64,000 nt of DNA. Source: Rhodobacter flavimaris (GTDB lineage: Bacteria > Pseudomonadota > Alphaproteobacteria > Rhodobacterales > Rhodobacteraceae). The notes below the pieces were generated by a model. The model ran no database searches and had not been told where the DNA came from. It saw only the letters and a list, made by a program, of their open reading frames with translations. The stretch covers positions 1 to 64,000 of the forward strand of contig NZ_JAJUOS010000013.1 in assembly GCF_021378075.1 (NCBI RefSeq), read 5' to 3'. Position numbers and translations under genes: made by a program. Position 1 is the stretch's first letter; each line of letters starts with the position of its first letter. Positions 49,798 to 58,779 of this stretch are shown here, in pieces.

Positions 49798-50673
49798 ATG
49801 CAGGTCGTCTTTCACCTCGGGGCCCATTGCACGGATGAAGACGGCCTGATCCGGGCGCTTGCCCCCGACCGCGGGCGGCTGAATGAAGCCGGGATCTCGG
49901 TCCCCGACCCGGCGCGCTACCGCATGAAGCTGCGCGACGCGCTCTATACGCTCAAGGGCGCACCCGCCGACGGCGCGCTGCAACAAGAGATCCTGACGGC
50001 TGCGGGCCGCGACACGCCGCCCAAACGGCTGGTCTTCAGCCACGAGTTCTTCACCTGTCTGCCCGACCGCGTGGTGACCAGGCGCGGCTTCTACCAGATG
50101 GTGCCGGACAAGCTTGGCCCGCTGGCGAACCTCTTCCCCGAGGCGCAGACCGAATTCCACATGGCGCTGATCAACCCGGCGGTGCTGATGCCAGCGCTCG
50201 TGGCGCGGCAACGCAAGAGCAGCTACGAGGAGCTGATCGCCGGGCAGGAACCGCGATCAATGCGGTGGGCGCCGGTGGTGCGCCGCATGGTCGAGGCCGC
50301 CGAAGGGCGCCCGCTCGTGTTGTGGTGCAACGAGGACATGCCGCTGATGTGGCCCGAGATCCTGCGCAGCCTGACCGGCCTGAACGAGGGCGCGCGGCTT
50401 TCGGGCGACGAGGCGCTTCTGGAGCAGATCATGGAGCCCGAGGGGCTGGAACGCCTGCGCGTCTATCTGCGCAGCCACCCGCCGCGCTCGGCGGCGCAGC
50501 GCCGCAAGGTCGTCACGGCCTTCCTGGAAAAGTTCTCACGCCCCGAAGCACTGGAGATCGACATCCCCCTGCCCGGCTGGGACGCGGAGCTGGTGGCCGC
50601 GATGACCGCCGATTACGACGCCGATATCGCCGAAATCGCGGCTATGCCCGGCGTGCGGTTCATCGCGCCCTGA
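49798..50673 (+). CDS. Conserved hypothetical protein, sulfotransferase-like start
   Basis: 291 residues, AGGGAA about eight bases before the ATG. The N-terminus QVVFHLGAHCTDEDGLIRAL recalls the P-loop region of sulfotransferase-like proteins, but the canonical 5'-PSB motif (TGT) is replaced by LGAHCT, and no 3'-PB motif is clear. The rest is mixed alpha/beta and ends in a normal domain boundary. No signal peptide. Homologues seem restricted to this bacterial group; function unknown. It ends three bases before the convergent GapR gene. Confidence 0.7.
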   Translation: MQVVFHLGAHCTDEDGLIRALAPDRGRLNEAGISVPDPARYRMKLRDALYTLKGAPADGALQQEILTAAGRDTPPKRLVFSHEFFTCLPDRVVTRRGFYQMVPDKLGPLANLFPEAQTEFHMALINPAVLMPALVARQRKSSYEELIAGQEPRSMRWAPVVRRMVEAAEGRPLVLWCNEDMPLMWPEILRSLTGLNEGARLSGDEALLEQIMEPEGLERLRVYLRSHPPRSAAQRRKVVTAFLEKFSRPEALEIDIPLPGWDAELVAAMTADYDADIAEIAAMPGVRFIAP

Positions 50674-50676
50674 GGC

Positions 50677-50928
50677 TCAGCCCATGCCAAGCGCGGCCTT
50701 GTAGATGTCAAGGATCGCCTCTTCCTCGGCCAGGTCGTTCTTGTCGCGCTTGCGCATGGCGATGATCTTTTTCATCACCTTGGTGTCGTAGCCACGTGCC
50801 TTGGCCTCGGACATGATGTCCTTTTGCTGCTCGGCGATGTCTTTCTTCTCGGCTTCGAGGCTTTCGAACTGCTCGATGAACTGGCGCAGCTCGTCTGCGG
50901 CGACGTTGTAGGCGGCATCGTTGGGCAT
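50677..50928 (-). CDS. gapR: GapR-like DUF2312 nucleoid-associated protein
   Basis: 83 residues from ATG 50928, which has AGGAG six bases upstream; a start at 50958 adds ten residues without a site. The family sequence is clear: YNVAADELRQFIEQFESLEAEKKDIAEQQKDIM, AKARGYDTKVMKKIIAMRKRDKN. GapR binds overtwisted AT-rich DNA ahead of polymerases and supports replication in Caulobacter (family knowledge). Length is typical. Confidence 0.93.
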   Translation of the reverse strand: MPNDAAYNVAADELRQFIEQFESLEAEKKDIAEQQKDIMSEAKARGYDTKVMKKIIAMRKRDKNDLAEEEAILDIYKAALGMG

Positions 50929-51077
50929 TTTGGGCTCCTGCTCGAAAGGGTTGGCCATGACTAGCCCGCCGCGCCCCGCGCTTCAAGCGCCCCGGGGCGG
51001 CCAAGGCGGTTCCCGGCGCAAATCCCTTGCCTCGCGGGCCGCACCGCGCTAGGCCCGCGCAAAGCACGGAGGACGCG

Positions 51078-51290
51078 ATGGACTATCTGATCTGGGCAGG
51101 GGCGGCTGTATCGCTGGTGGGGCTTGCGGGCATCGTCTGGTGCATCCTGTCCGTCTCACGCGCCAAACGTGACGGTCTTGACGACGAGGCGCTGCGCAAG
51201 CGCCTGCAAAGCATCGTCGGCATCAATCTGGGCGCGCTGTTCGTGTCGGTGATCGGCCTGATGATGGTCGTTCTGGGGATCATGCTCTGA
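51078..51290 (+). CDS. Small membrane protein, two helices
   Basis: 70 residues with GGAGGA six bases before ATG 51078. Two hydrophobic segments (about 4-26 and 47-69) flank a basic loop (SRAKRDGLDDEALRKRLQS), so it is probably an inner-membrane hairpin protein with the loop inside. Common in Rhodobacteraceae-type genomes; function unknown. Confidence 0.7.
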   Translation: MDYLIWAGAAVSLVGLAGIVWCILSVSRAKRDGLDDEALRKRLQSIVGINLGALFVSVIGLMMVVLGIML

Positions 51291-51298
51291 GCTGACCC

Positions 51299-53278
51299 TC
51301 AGGCGTCGAGTTCGCTGAACCAGCGCCCATTGCGGATCAGCACATCCCATAGCGTAACCGGTGCGGGCGCGCCTTCTTGCGCCAGCGCGCGCAACCGCTT
51401 GCGGGTCGCCAGAAGGCCCGCGCGGTCGGCCTGAAACATCGGCCCACCGCGATGTGCGGGAAAGCCAAGGGCAATCGCCGCAAGGTCGATATCGCCAGCG
51501 CGATGGGCTCGGCCCCATTGCAGCGCCATCGCGCCTTCTCCCGCCAGTTCAGCGCAGATCCGCGCGACGATCTCGCGTTCGGGCAGCGTGGTGGCGTCTA
51601 CTCCGGCCTCGGCGCGCAAGGCCGCCAGGATCGCCGCTTGGTCAGAAGGCACGGCAGGCGCAGCACCCTCCGCATAGCGATAGACACCACGCCCCGCCGC
51701 GCGCCCCGTCTGCCCCTCAAGATCAAGGAAGGTGAAGAACACCCCCGGCGGGTGGCCTGCATGACCCATCCATTCCATGACCGCCGGAATGCCGATGCGG
51801 TCGGCCAGCACGAAGGGCCCATCCGTGAAACCGAAGGCGACCATCGCACGATCGACCGCCTCGGGCGCGGCCCCGGCCATCACGCAACGCTCGGCCGCGG
51901 CGAAAAGCGCGGCCTCAAGCCAGACCCCCAACCCCGGCCCTGCATGGATCACCAGCGCGCCCGCATCTTGCAAAACGCGCCCCGCCGCGCCCAGCCATTG
52001 TCCCGCCTGCGCGCCTGCGGTCAGTTCCAGCACCATGCCGCTATCGCTCAGCGCAAGGTCGCGCGGCCCGGCGGCGCCATCGAGCACCAGAACCGCGCCC
52101 GGTTTCAGCCCGGCACGGATCTGCGGCAACTCGCCATCGCGCGGGGCGGCAACGACCAGATCAGCCCCGGCAAGCGCCGCACATTCCAGCGCCGCGCTCA
52201 GCCGGTCCCAGTCGGCCTCTCGCTGCGCGGGATCGAGGCGCCCGGCCTGAACGGCACGCTCCTGCGCCTCGGCGATCGCGGTGAAAGCGGGCTCCAGCGC
52301 GGTCGGATCGCTTTCGCCCAGAACTACCTCGTAGCCCGCCGCAATCAGCCCGGCCGCACGTTCGGGCGGCTGGTTCCAAAGGGCGACCCTGGCGATTGTC
52401 AGATCCTGCTGCCCCTCGGGCAGCGCCGCGAGGTGCGCCGCGCGACGGGTGATCCTAGCGACATGGCGCAGGGCAGTTGAGACCTCGCCCTCCGCCAGAT
52501 CGGCATAGGCCACGGCCTCGTAATCCAGCGCCTCTTCCATCGGCAACAGCAACGCAGCCTCGGCCACCTCGGCGGCACGTTGCGCTGCGGGCGCCAGTGC
52601 ACCACCCGTCAGCCCGCGCCGCGCAGTGGCCAGATCTTCGAGATATTTCTCTGGCTCAGACGCCACAGCCTTGGGCGTGATCGCACCGGGGCCACGCCCG
52701 CCGACCGCCTGTGCGAAATCCAGCGCGACCTCCTCGACCGCCTCGTCCGAGACCAGCGCCTCGCACAGGCCGATCTGCATCGCCTCCTGCGCGCTCCAGT
52801 CCCGCCGCGATGTCACGAAAGCCAGTGCCGAGGCCGCGCCCACGCGCTGCGCCAGCCGCACGAGCCCGCCGCCAGAAGGAAACAGCCCCACCGCATATTC
52901 GGGCGATGCGAAGACCGCCTGATCATGCGCGATCCGCAGACTGGCCGCCTGCGCCAAGGCCAAGGCGCCGCCGTTGACGCGCCCCGACAGGGCGACCACA
53001 ACCGGGCGGCCCGCATCGGCGATCAGCCCCGCAAGATGAGACAGCGCAGGAGCGGTGTCCTCGGCGTAATCGGTCGCGGGATCGTTGGCCACCGGCCAGC
53101 CGCCCTCCTCGGCGCGGATCAGCACCGGCGTGTCACCGGGTTCCGACAGGATCAGCTCAAGCGCGCCGCCAAGGCTTTCCCGCAGATCGGCGTCGAAGCC
53201 TTGCCCGCGCCCATCCTCGCCCGGAAGCGTCAGCAGAACGCTCCGCTCGCGACGTTGCAGCTTGACCCGCCGTGTCAT
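51299..53278 (-). CDS. FadJ/FadB-like multifunctional protein with degenerate active sites
   Basis: 659 residues from ATG 53278. Residues 1-200 match the crotonase domain (VVALSGRVNGGALALAQA; ASPEYAVGLFPSGGGLVRL). Glu127 (second catalytic Glu) is kept, but the position of the first catalytic Glu is Ala107. Residues about 293-420 occupy the place of the NAD domain, yet GxGxxG is absent (LTIARVALWNQPPERAAGLI) and the NPV-H catalytic motif is not found. Residues 430-655 keep the C-terminal dehydrogenase folds (DGPFVLADRIG, GFPAHRGGPM). Length is a little under FadJ. It may be a scaffold, a regulator or an enzyme with altered chemistry rather than a beta-oxidation enzyme. Confidence 0.85.
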   Translation of the reverse strand: MTRRVKLQRRERSVLLTLPGEDGRGQGFDADLRESLGGALELILSEPGDTPVLIRAEEGGWPVANDPATDYAEDTAPALSHLAGLIADAGRPVVVALSGRVNGGALALAQAASLRIAHDQAVFASPEYAVGLFPSGGGLVRLAQRVGAASALAFVTSRRDWSAQEAMQIGLCEALVSDEAVEEVALDFAQAVGGRGPGAITPKAVASEPEKYLEDLATARRGLTGGALAPAAQRAAEVAEAALLLPMEEALDYEAVAYADLAEGEVSTALRHVARITRRAAHLAALPEGQQDLTIARVALWNQPPERAAGLIAAGYEVVLGESDPTALEPAFTAIAEAQERAVQAGRLDPAQREADWDRLSAALECAALAGADLVVAAPRDGELPQIRAGLKPGAVLVLDGAAGPRDLALSDSGMVLELTAGAQAGQWLGAAGRVLQDAGALVIHAGPGLGVWLEAALFAAAERCVMAGAAPEAVDRAMVAFGFTDGPFVLADRIGIPAVMEWMGHAGHPPGVFFTFLDLEGQTGRAAGRGVYRYAEGAAPAVPSDQAAILAALRAEAGVDATTLPEREIVARICAELAGEGAMALQWGRAHRAGDIDLAAIALGFPAHRGGPMFQADRAGLLATRKRLRALAQEGAPAPVTLWDVLIRNGRWFSELDA

Positions 53279-53367
53279 GTTTCCCCGCCTGCTCAAGACA
53301 GCGCAAGTTTACGGCCTATCCGGCCCGAAGCAATTGCAAACTGCCCAATTTCAGGGGTTTGAACCGA

Positions 53368-53691
53368 TCAATGCCCCGACGCGTGGTTACGGCAGAAGGG
53401 CGTGGCGGGCACGACGTCCAGCCGCTCTTCTGCGATCTGCTCGCCGCAGACCGTGCAATAGCCGTATTCGCCCTCTTCGATGCGCTCCAGCGCGGCCTCG
53501 ATCATGCGCAATTCGGTGCGCGCGGCCTGCCCGAGATCCTCCAGAACCTCGTCGCCCTCGCGCTCGGTCGCCATTTCTTCCCAGTCCTTGGACTCGTGCG
53601 TCTCGAACTCCGAGGCGATCTGCCCCATTCGTTCGGTCAGTTGCGCCTTGCGCGCTTCAAGTTCGGCCTTGCGGGTTTCCACGGATTTCAT
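53368..53691 (-). CDS. DksA/TraR family zinc-finger protein
   Basis: 107 residues from ATG 53691, preceded by AGGAGG. A coiled coil (about 5-70) is followed by the DksA-type zinc motif GYCTVCGEQIAEERLDVVP and TPFCRNHA; the fourth ligand is His instead of the usual Cys. It lacks the two Asp tip pattern of classical DksA, in keeping with the short DksA-like proteins of alphaproteobacteria, which modulate RNA polymerase. Two bases of overlap with neighbours are absent; it stands alone. Confidence 0.88.
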   Translation of the reverse strand: MKSVETRKAELEARKAQLTERMGQIASEFETHESKDWEEMATEREGDEVLEDLGQAARTELRMIEAALERIEEGEYGYCTVCGEQIAEERLDVVPATPFCRNHASGH

Positions 53692-53811
53692 GGCGTCCTC
53701 CTGTTCTTGCCCCATCTAACGCCGGCCTGCGCACAAGAGCATTGACGCAGGTCAAACCCTTGTGGCAGGCCGCGCCGGGCGGTGCGCGTGGCACCGGCAA
53801 AGGGGAATGAC

Positions 53812-54237
53812 ATGCATCAGGACTGGATCTGGGGCGCCGTGGGCGGCCTTATGATCGGCGCCGCGGCGGCGCTTTATCTTCTGGCGAACGGGCGGGTGCT
53901 GGGGGCCAGCGGCATCCTGGGCGGGTTGATCGACCGCTCCGGGCGTAACAGCACGGCCGAGCGGCTGAGCTTCCTCGCTGGCCTGATCGCGATCCCACCG
54001 CTGCTGGTGCCGCTTTATGCGGTGGTCGATACGCATGTCACCTCGAACCCGGTTCTGCTGATCGTGGCGGGGCTGCTGGTGGGCATCGGCACGCGGCTCG
54101 CGAATGGCTGCACCTCGGGGCATGGCGTGTGCGGCATGTCACGCTTTTCGCTGCGCGGCTTCGTGGCCACGGTGTTCTACCTGCTCGGTGGCGGACTGAT
54201 GCTGGTCCTGGCCCGTCACGTTCTGGAGGTGATCTGA
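53812..54237 (+). CDS. YeeE/YedE family sulfur-transport-like protein, part A
   Basis: 141 residues from ATG 53812, preceded by AGGGGAA. Four hydrophobic segments. The thiosulfate-channel motif is [19 protein letters not shown], whose Cys residues relay sulfur compounds in YeeE. The family is normally one 350-residue protein or two half-size proteins; this is the first half. Overlaps the second half by one base. Confidence 0.9.
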   Translation: MHQDWIWGAVGGLMIGAAAALYLLANGRVLGASGILGGLIDRSGRNSTAERLSFLAGLIAIPPLLVPLYAVVDTHVTSNPVLLIVAGLLVGIGTRLANGCTSGHGVCGMSRFSLRGFVATVFYLLGGGLMLVLARHVLEVI

Positions 54238-54677
54238 TGCGCAACCTTTTCGCGTTTCTTGCCGGGGGCCTCTTCGGAGCGGGCCTGCTGGTCGCGGGCA
54301 TGGTCGATACGACCAAGGTTCAGGGCTGGCTGGATGTGTTTGGCAACTGGGACCCGACGCTGGCCTTCGTGATGGGCGGCGCGGTGCTGCCGATGGTGTT
54401 CGTCTGGCGCATCGCAGCGCGGCGCGAACGCTCTCTGCTCGATCTGCCGATGCCGCAGGATCTCCCGAAGCTGGTCGATCGCAACCTCGTGCTGGGGTCG
54501 CTGATGTTCGGCGCGGGCTGGGGGCTGGTGGGGCTGTGTCCCGGCCCGGCAATCGGCGCGCTTGGCTTTGGCGGCTGGCAGGTCGCGCTTTTCGTGCTGG
54601 CGATGTGCGCAGGCATGGCCGTGGCGCCGTTGGCGCGCCGGGGCCTTGACCAACTGGACACGGAGAACGACGTCTAG
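54237..54677 (+). CDS. YeeE/YedE family sulfur-transport-like protein, part B
   Basis: 146 residues starting inside the stop of part A (TGATG). Four hydrophobic segments; motif GLVGLCPGPAIGALGFGG is the equivalent sulfur-binding segment. The pair resembles the PmpA/PmpB half-transporters reported for sulfur-compound import. Its TAG stop overlaps the TAG of the convergent FliM-like gene. Confidence 0.9.
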   Translation: MRNLFAFLAGGLFGAGLLVAGMVDTTKVQGWLDVFGNWDPTLAFVMGGAVLPMVFVWRIAARRERSLLDLPMPQDLPKLVDRNLVLGSLMFGAGWGLVGLCPGPAIGALGFGGWQVALFVLAMCAGMAVAPLARRGLDQLDTENDV

Positions 54678-55708
54678 GCGCCAGCCGCCCGGCGAGGAGC
54701 AGGTTCGGCCACCTCAAGTCGGGCAGGCGGTGGGGCAGCAGGTCGCGCGGCGATGGGGCTAGAGCCTGCGTCGAATTCGGTTGGCGCGGCACGGGCGGGG
54801 CCGGGCTGTGCGGCCTCATCCGCCAGACGCACCGCGCGAAAGCCGTGCAACTGGCCCAACCGCGCGCGCCCCAGAATGCGCCGCCCATGCCCTTCAAGCT
54901 GCAACTGCTCAAGGCTGTCGGCCGCGATCGGGATCTGCGTGCCCGGCGAGAATCGCAGAACCGCTGCCAGCGGCAGCGTCACCCTGCCGAGCACGGCGTC
55001 GAGCACGGCATGTGTGCCCATCAGCGTGGCCTCCATCCGGCGCGTCCAGTCAGCATCCTCCTCGGTGCGCACGGGGTTCGGAGCAGCCTGAGGCACCGCG
55101 GCAGGGCGCTGCCCGCGCCCCTCGGCGGGAACGGCCCAGAGAAAGCCCCCCGCTCGCTCACCCTCGGCCCCGAACACCAGATCGGCCTGCCAGACGCGAT
55201 AGGCGGTATCTTCCAGCAACAGCCCCAGCGGGCGCGGCCCGTCGAGGCAGGAGGCATAGCGAAACCCACCGGCCCAGATCGCCTCGTCGGTCGCGCTTAG
55301 CTCGGCCTCGATCCGCGTCAGGGCGCCGTCGATAAACTCCGCAGCCATCGCCGCGTCGATCCGCGTCGGCTTGCGTGGCGCTGGTGCGCTACGCGCCAGA
55401 ACGCCCAGGGTCTGAAACTCGATCAGCGCGGCAAGCGTGGCGGGCGGCAGGGCCACCAGCCCCAGCCCCTCCTTCGGCCCCTCGATCACCGCCAGAAGCG
55501 AGAATTCCTCCAGCGCCTCGGGCAGTTCGGCCAGCACCATCCGGCTTTCGCGCAACTGCGCCACGCGCAGCGGCAGGCCCATCCCCTCGGCCGTGCGCGC
55601 CAACGCCAGCGGGATCGCGCGCGCCGCCGTCACCGGCGCCAAGGTAACCGCAGGCTGCCCCGAGGACGCCTTCCGGCGCATGACTGACTGCTGCTGATCT
55701 TCGGTCAT
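54674..55708 (-). CDS. FliM-like flagellar motor switch protein
   Basis: 344 residues. Residues about 25-200 resemble the CheC-like middle domain of FliM, and residues about 220-300 are a SpoA-type C-terminal domain (LDAVLGRVTLPLAAVLRFSPGTQIPI and ILGRARLGQLHGFRAVRL). The last 40 residues are Ala/Pro-rich. FliM forms the cytoplasmic ring that sets rotation direction; no other flagellar genes are near, which fits the scattered fli genes in Rhodobacteraceae or a divergent second copy. The typical FliM N-terminal CheY-binding EILSQDEIDALL motif is not visible. Confidence 0.75.
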   Translation of the reverse strand: MTEDQQQSVMRRKASSGQPAVTLAPVTAARAIPLALARTAEGMGLPLRVAQLRESRMVLAELPEALEEFSLLAVIEGPKEGLGLVALPPATLAALIEFQTLGVLARSAPAPRKPTRIDAAMAAEFIDGALTRIEAELSATDEAIWAGGFRYASCLDGPRPLGLLLEDTAYRVWQADLVFGAEGERAGGFLWAVPAEGRGQRPAAVPQAAPNPVRTEEDADWTRRMEATLMGTHAVLDAVLGRVTLPLAAVLRFSPGTQIPIAADSLEQLQLEGHGRRILGRARLGQLHGFRAVRLADEAAQPGPARAAPTEFDAGSSPIAARPAAPPPARLEVAEPAPRRAAGA

Positions 55709-55778
55709 TCGAACCGCCCAATCCCCGTGGCGCTAGCCGCAAGGATTCGCAGATCAGTCTTTACAAAGCGTTGAAATC

Positions 55779-58484
55779 TTAGGCCGAGGCCTTCGCCGCC
55801 TCTTCCATCTCGCGGCGCCGCAACGGCAAGGTCACGCGGAACGCCGCGCCGCCTTGGCCTGGCACATAGTCGATCGTGCCGCCCAGGTTGGCCATGATCT
55901 CGCGGCAGATCGCGAGGCCCAGACCGGCGCCGCCCGCGCGGCTCGTATCAGTCAGGCGCGCGAATTTCTCAAAGATCAGCGCCTGGCTGGCCTTGGGGAT
56001 GCCCGAGCCGTTGTCGATGAAGTCGATCTGCACCTTCGAGCCGCGCTTCTTCACCTCGACGCGCAGCACGCCCCGCTCGTTGTCGCAATACTTGCGCGAG
56101 TTCGAGATCAGGTTGATGAAGACCTGCACAAGGCGGTCGGTGTCGGTGAAGACCGGCATATGCTCGGACGGGAAGTCGCGCTCAACCCGGAACGAACGCT
56201 CGGGCCGGGTGTTCGAGGCCGCCTGCACCGCGCGGTTCAGAAGATCGTGCAGGTTCGCAACACCCACGTTCAGCTGCACCTTGCGGTTTTCCAGCACGCT
56301 CAGATCCAGAAGATCGTCCAGAAGACGCGTCAGGCGGCGCGCCTCTTCGTGGATGATCTCGGCATATTGCGAGCGCATGGCGTCGGGCAGGTCGGGTTCC
56401 ATCAGGATCTCGGAGAACGCCCGGATCGAGGTCATCGGCGTGCGCAGCTCGTGACTGATCTGGCCAAGGAAGGCATCTTTCTGCACCGACAGCGAGGTCA
56501 GCTTTTCGTTGGCATCGCGCAGCGCGCGGGCGGTGCGGGCCAGTTCCTCCGATTTTGCCTCAAGTTGGGCCGAGTATTCCTTGATTTCCGCGGCTTCACC
56601 TGCCACCGCGATCAGATCCTGCACCGAGACCGAACTGCCCCCGGTCAGCTGCGAAATCATCGCATGGGCCGTGGCCGCACCCACCGAACCAGCCAGCTGC
56701 CGCTCAAGCCGCGCGAGGAAATCGGGCGTCGGGTCGGGCAGGAAGCCCTCTTTGCCCTGCCCCGCCGCCTGTGCCTGGAAGAAGCGCTGTGCCTCTTCCG
56801 CGCCGAGGATACGCTGCGCCATGGAAAGCAGATCGTCGGCCTCGGCCTGGCCGCGCAGCCAGCTGCGCGCGCTCGGCGTCTGCTCGAAGATATTCACGAA
56901 GGCCACGCCCTGAAGGCGCTCCATCGGGCCGGGGAACGAGGCCATCGAGAAAACCATGAACGAGATGGTGTTGAACAGCAGGCTCCAGAACAGCGCATGC
57001 AAAAGCGGGTCGAGCGCGTCGATCCCGAACAGTGCCTGCGGCCGCAGCCAGCCGATGCCGAAGGGGCCCGCCGCCATGACCTGCGCCGAGATCAGGCCAG
57101 ACTCGCCGAAGGACGGCAGGAACAGCGTGTAAAGCCACATCGCGAAGCCGGTCAGCAGCGCCGCCACCGCGCCCATCCGGGTCGCCCCGCGCCAGAACAT
57201 CCCGCCGAGCAGCGCGGGCAAGACCTGCGCAGCACCGACAAAGGCGATCAACCCGATTGAGGCCAGCGCCGCCGAGCCGCCCGACATGCTGTAATAGCCA
57301 TAGCCCATCCCCAGCACGACCGCGATCGACAGGCGTCGCGACATCAGCACAAGGCCGCGAATATCGCCCATCTCCTTGCCGCCCTGGCTGCCAAGGGCCA
57401 GCCAAAGCGGCGTCACGATATGGTTCGACACCATCGTCGCCAGCGCGATCGCAGCCACGATGACCATCGAGGTCGCCGAGGAGAACCCGCCCAGGAACGC
57501 CAGCAGCGCCAGATTGCCCTGCCCCTGCGACAGCGGCAGCGTCAGCACGAAAAGGTCTGGGTTCGACCCCGCAGGCATCAGCTCCAGCCCGATCACCGCG
57601 ATGGGCATGACGAACAGGCTCATCAGCATCAGATAGCCGGGGAAAGCCCAGCTTGCGGTGGCCAGGTGACGTTCATCCACGTTCTCGACGACCAGCACCT
57701 GGAACATTCGCGGCAAGGTCAGGATCGCCGCGGCCGAAACGAAGATCAGACCCGCGAAGCGGCCCGGTTTCAGGTTCCAGTCGGCAATCGGCGAGGCATC
57801 GGTGCGCCAAAGTACATCGAGGGGCCCATTGGCTACGCCCCAGACGACGAAGATCCCCACGGCCACAAGCGCGACAAGCTTGACCACCGCCTCCAGCGCG
57901 ATGGCCATGACGACGCCGTGGTGACGCTCGTTCGCATCAAGGTTGCGGGTACCGAACAGGATGGTGAACAGTGTCAGGCCCGCCGCGATCCAGAGTGCGG
58001 TCGAGCCCTGATCGGGCAGGGCCCAGCCCTCGGGCGTGTCGGCGGCGAAGACACCGAAGCTTAGCGTCACCGATTGCAGTTGCAGCGCGATATAGGGCGC
58101 CGAGGTCGCCACCGACATCAGTGTGACGATCACTCCCAGCAGGTTCGACTTGCCGTAACGGCTTGAAATCAGGTCGGCAATCGAGGTCACCCGCTGCGCG
58201 CGCCCGATCCGAACGAGCTTGCGCAGGATCCACCACCAGCCGATGAAGACCAGCGTCGGCCCAAGGTAGATCGTGACGAATTCAAGCCCCGAGCGCGCCG
58301 CGTAGCCCACCGCACCATAGAAGGTCCAGGCGGTGCAATAGATCGACAGCGACAGGGTATAGACGATGGGGCGATGCAGGAATTTCAACCGCCCGCGCTG
58401 CGCGCGACGCTCCGCCACGAAGGCAACCAGAAACAGCAGGAACACATAGGCCAGGCAAACCGCGACCAGAACATTGAAGGGCAT
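55779..58484 (-). CDS. Sensor histidine kinase with sodium:solute symporter domain (CbrA/CrbS type)
   Basis: 901 residues. Residues 1-520 form an SSS-type transporter domain with about 13 membrane segments. A linker and coiled coil (about 530-665) lead to the HisKA domain with phospho-acceptor His678 (QISHELRTPMTS). The ATPase domain has the N box at about 789-796, DNGSGIP at 824-830 and GGAGLGLAI at 851-859. No PAS domain is seen, unlike many CrbS proteins. Such kinases sense or transport a small nutrient (histidine for CbrA, acetate for CrbS). The gene cluster with the receiver and the small membrane protein indicates one signalling unit. Confidence 0.92.
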   Translation of the reverse strand: MPFNVLVAVCLAYVFLLFLVAFVAERRAQRGRLKFLHRPIVYTLSLSIYCTAWTFYGAVGYAARSGLEFVTIYLGPTLVFIGWWWILRKLVRIGRAQRVTSIADLISSRYGKSNLLGVIVTLMSVATSAPYIALQLQSVTLSFGVFAADTPEGWALPDQGSTALWIAAGLTLFTILFGTRNLDANERHHGVVMAIALEAVVKLVALVAVGIFVVWGVANGPLDVLWRTDASPIADWNLKPGRFAGLIFVSAAAILTLPRMFQVLVVENVDERHLATASWAFPGYLMLMSLFVMPIAVIGLELMPAGSNPDLFVLTLPLSQGQGNLALLAFLGGFSSATSMVIVAAIALATMVSNHIVTPLWLALGSQGGKEMGDIRGLVLMSRRLSIAVVLGMGYGYYSMSGGSAALASIGLIAFVGAAQVLPALLGGMFWRGATRMGAVAALLTGFAMWLYTLFLPSFGESGLISAQVMAAGPFGIGWLRPQALFGIDALDPLLHALFWSLLFNTISFMVFSMASFPGPMERLQGVAFVNIFEQTPSARSWLRGQAEADDLLSMAQRILGAEEAQRFFQAQAAGQGKEGFLPDPTPDFLARLERQLAGSVGAATAHAMISQLTGGSSVSVQDLIAVAGEAAEIKEYSAQLEAKSEELARTARALRDANEKLTSLSVQKDAFLGQISHELRTPMTSIRAFSEILMEPDLPDAMRSQYAEIIHEEARRLTRLLDDLLDLSVLENRKVQLNVGVANLHDLLNRAVQAASNTRPERSFRVERDFPSEHMPVFTDTDRLVQVFINLISNSRKYCDNERGVLRVEVKKRGSKVQIDFIDNGSGIPKASQALIFEKFARLTDTSRAGGAGLGLAICREIMANLGGTIDYVPGQGGAAFRVTLPLRRREMEEAAKASA

Positions 58485-58487
58485 GGA

Positions 58488-58778
58488 TCAGCCGTCCTCT
58501 TCTTGGGGCGGTAATTCCTCGGTGCGTTCTTCTTCCTCCATGGCGGGGGCAAGGCCGCGCGCAAGGCCGAAGGCCAGCACCACAAGCCCGGCCCAGACCG
58601 CGAACAGATAAAGCCCGCCGCGCCCGGTGTCGGGGCGGGGCGTCTCGCCCGGCAGCCAAAGGCTGGGCAACAGGAACAGCACCATCCCAAGCACGGGCAG
58701 CATTCGCACCGCGTCCATCATGCGCCGGCGGCGATAAGATCTGCGGGCAAGGAAAAGCGGCTGGCCCGTCTGCGGCAT
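58488..58778 (-). CDS. Small membrane protein between receiver and histidine kinase
   Basis: 96 residues. Two hydrophobic segments (about 24-42 and 53-72), a basic N-terminus and an acidic Glu-rich tail (MEEEERTEELPPQEEDG) in the last 17 residues. The gene starts one base after the receiver stop and ends three bases before the kinase start, so it is tightly built into the operon. It does not look like DUF4212, the usual small symporter partner. It may modulate the kinase's transporter domain (inference). Confidence 0.7.
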   Translation of the reverse strand: MPQTGQPLFLARRSYRRRRMMDAVRMLPVLGMVLFLLPSLWLPGETPRPDTGRGGLYLFAVWAGLVVLAFGLARGLAPAMEEEERTEELPPQEEDG

Positions 58779-58779
58779 G

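Noticed and set aside
53333..53355. ATTGCAAA upstream of the FadJ-like gene as a ScfR/PccR site
   Set aside because: Only one half-site; the second copy at the four-base spacing is missing.
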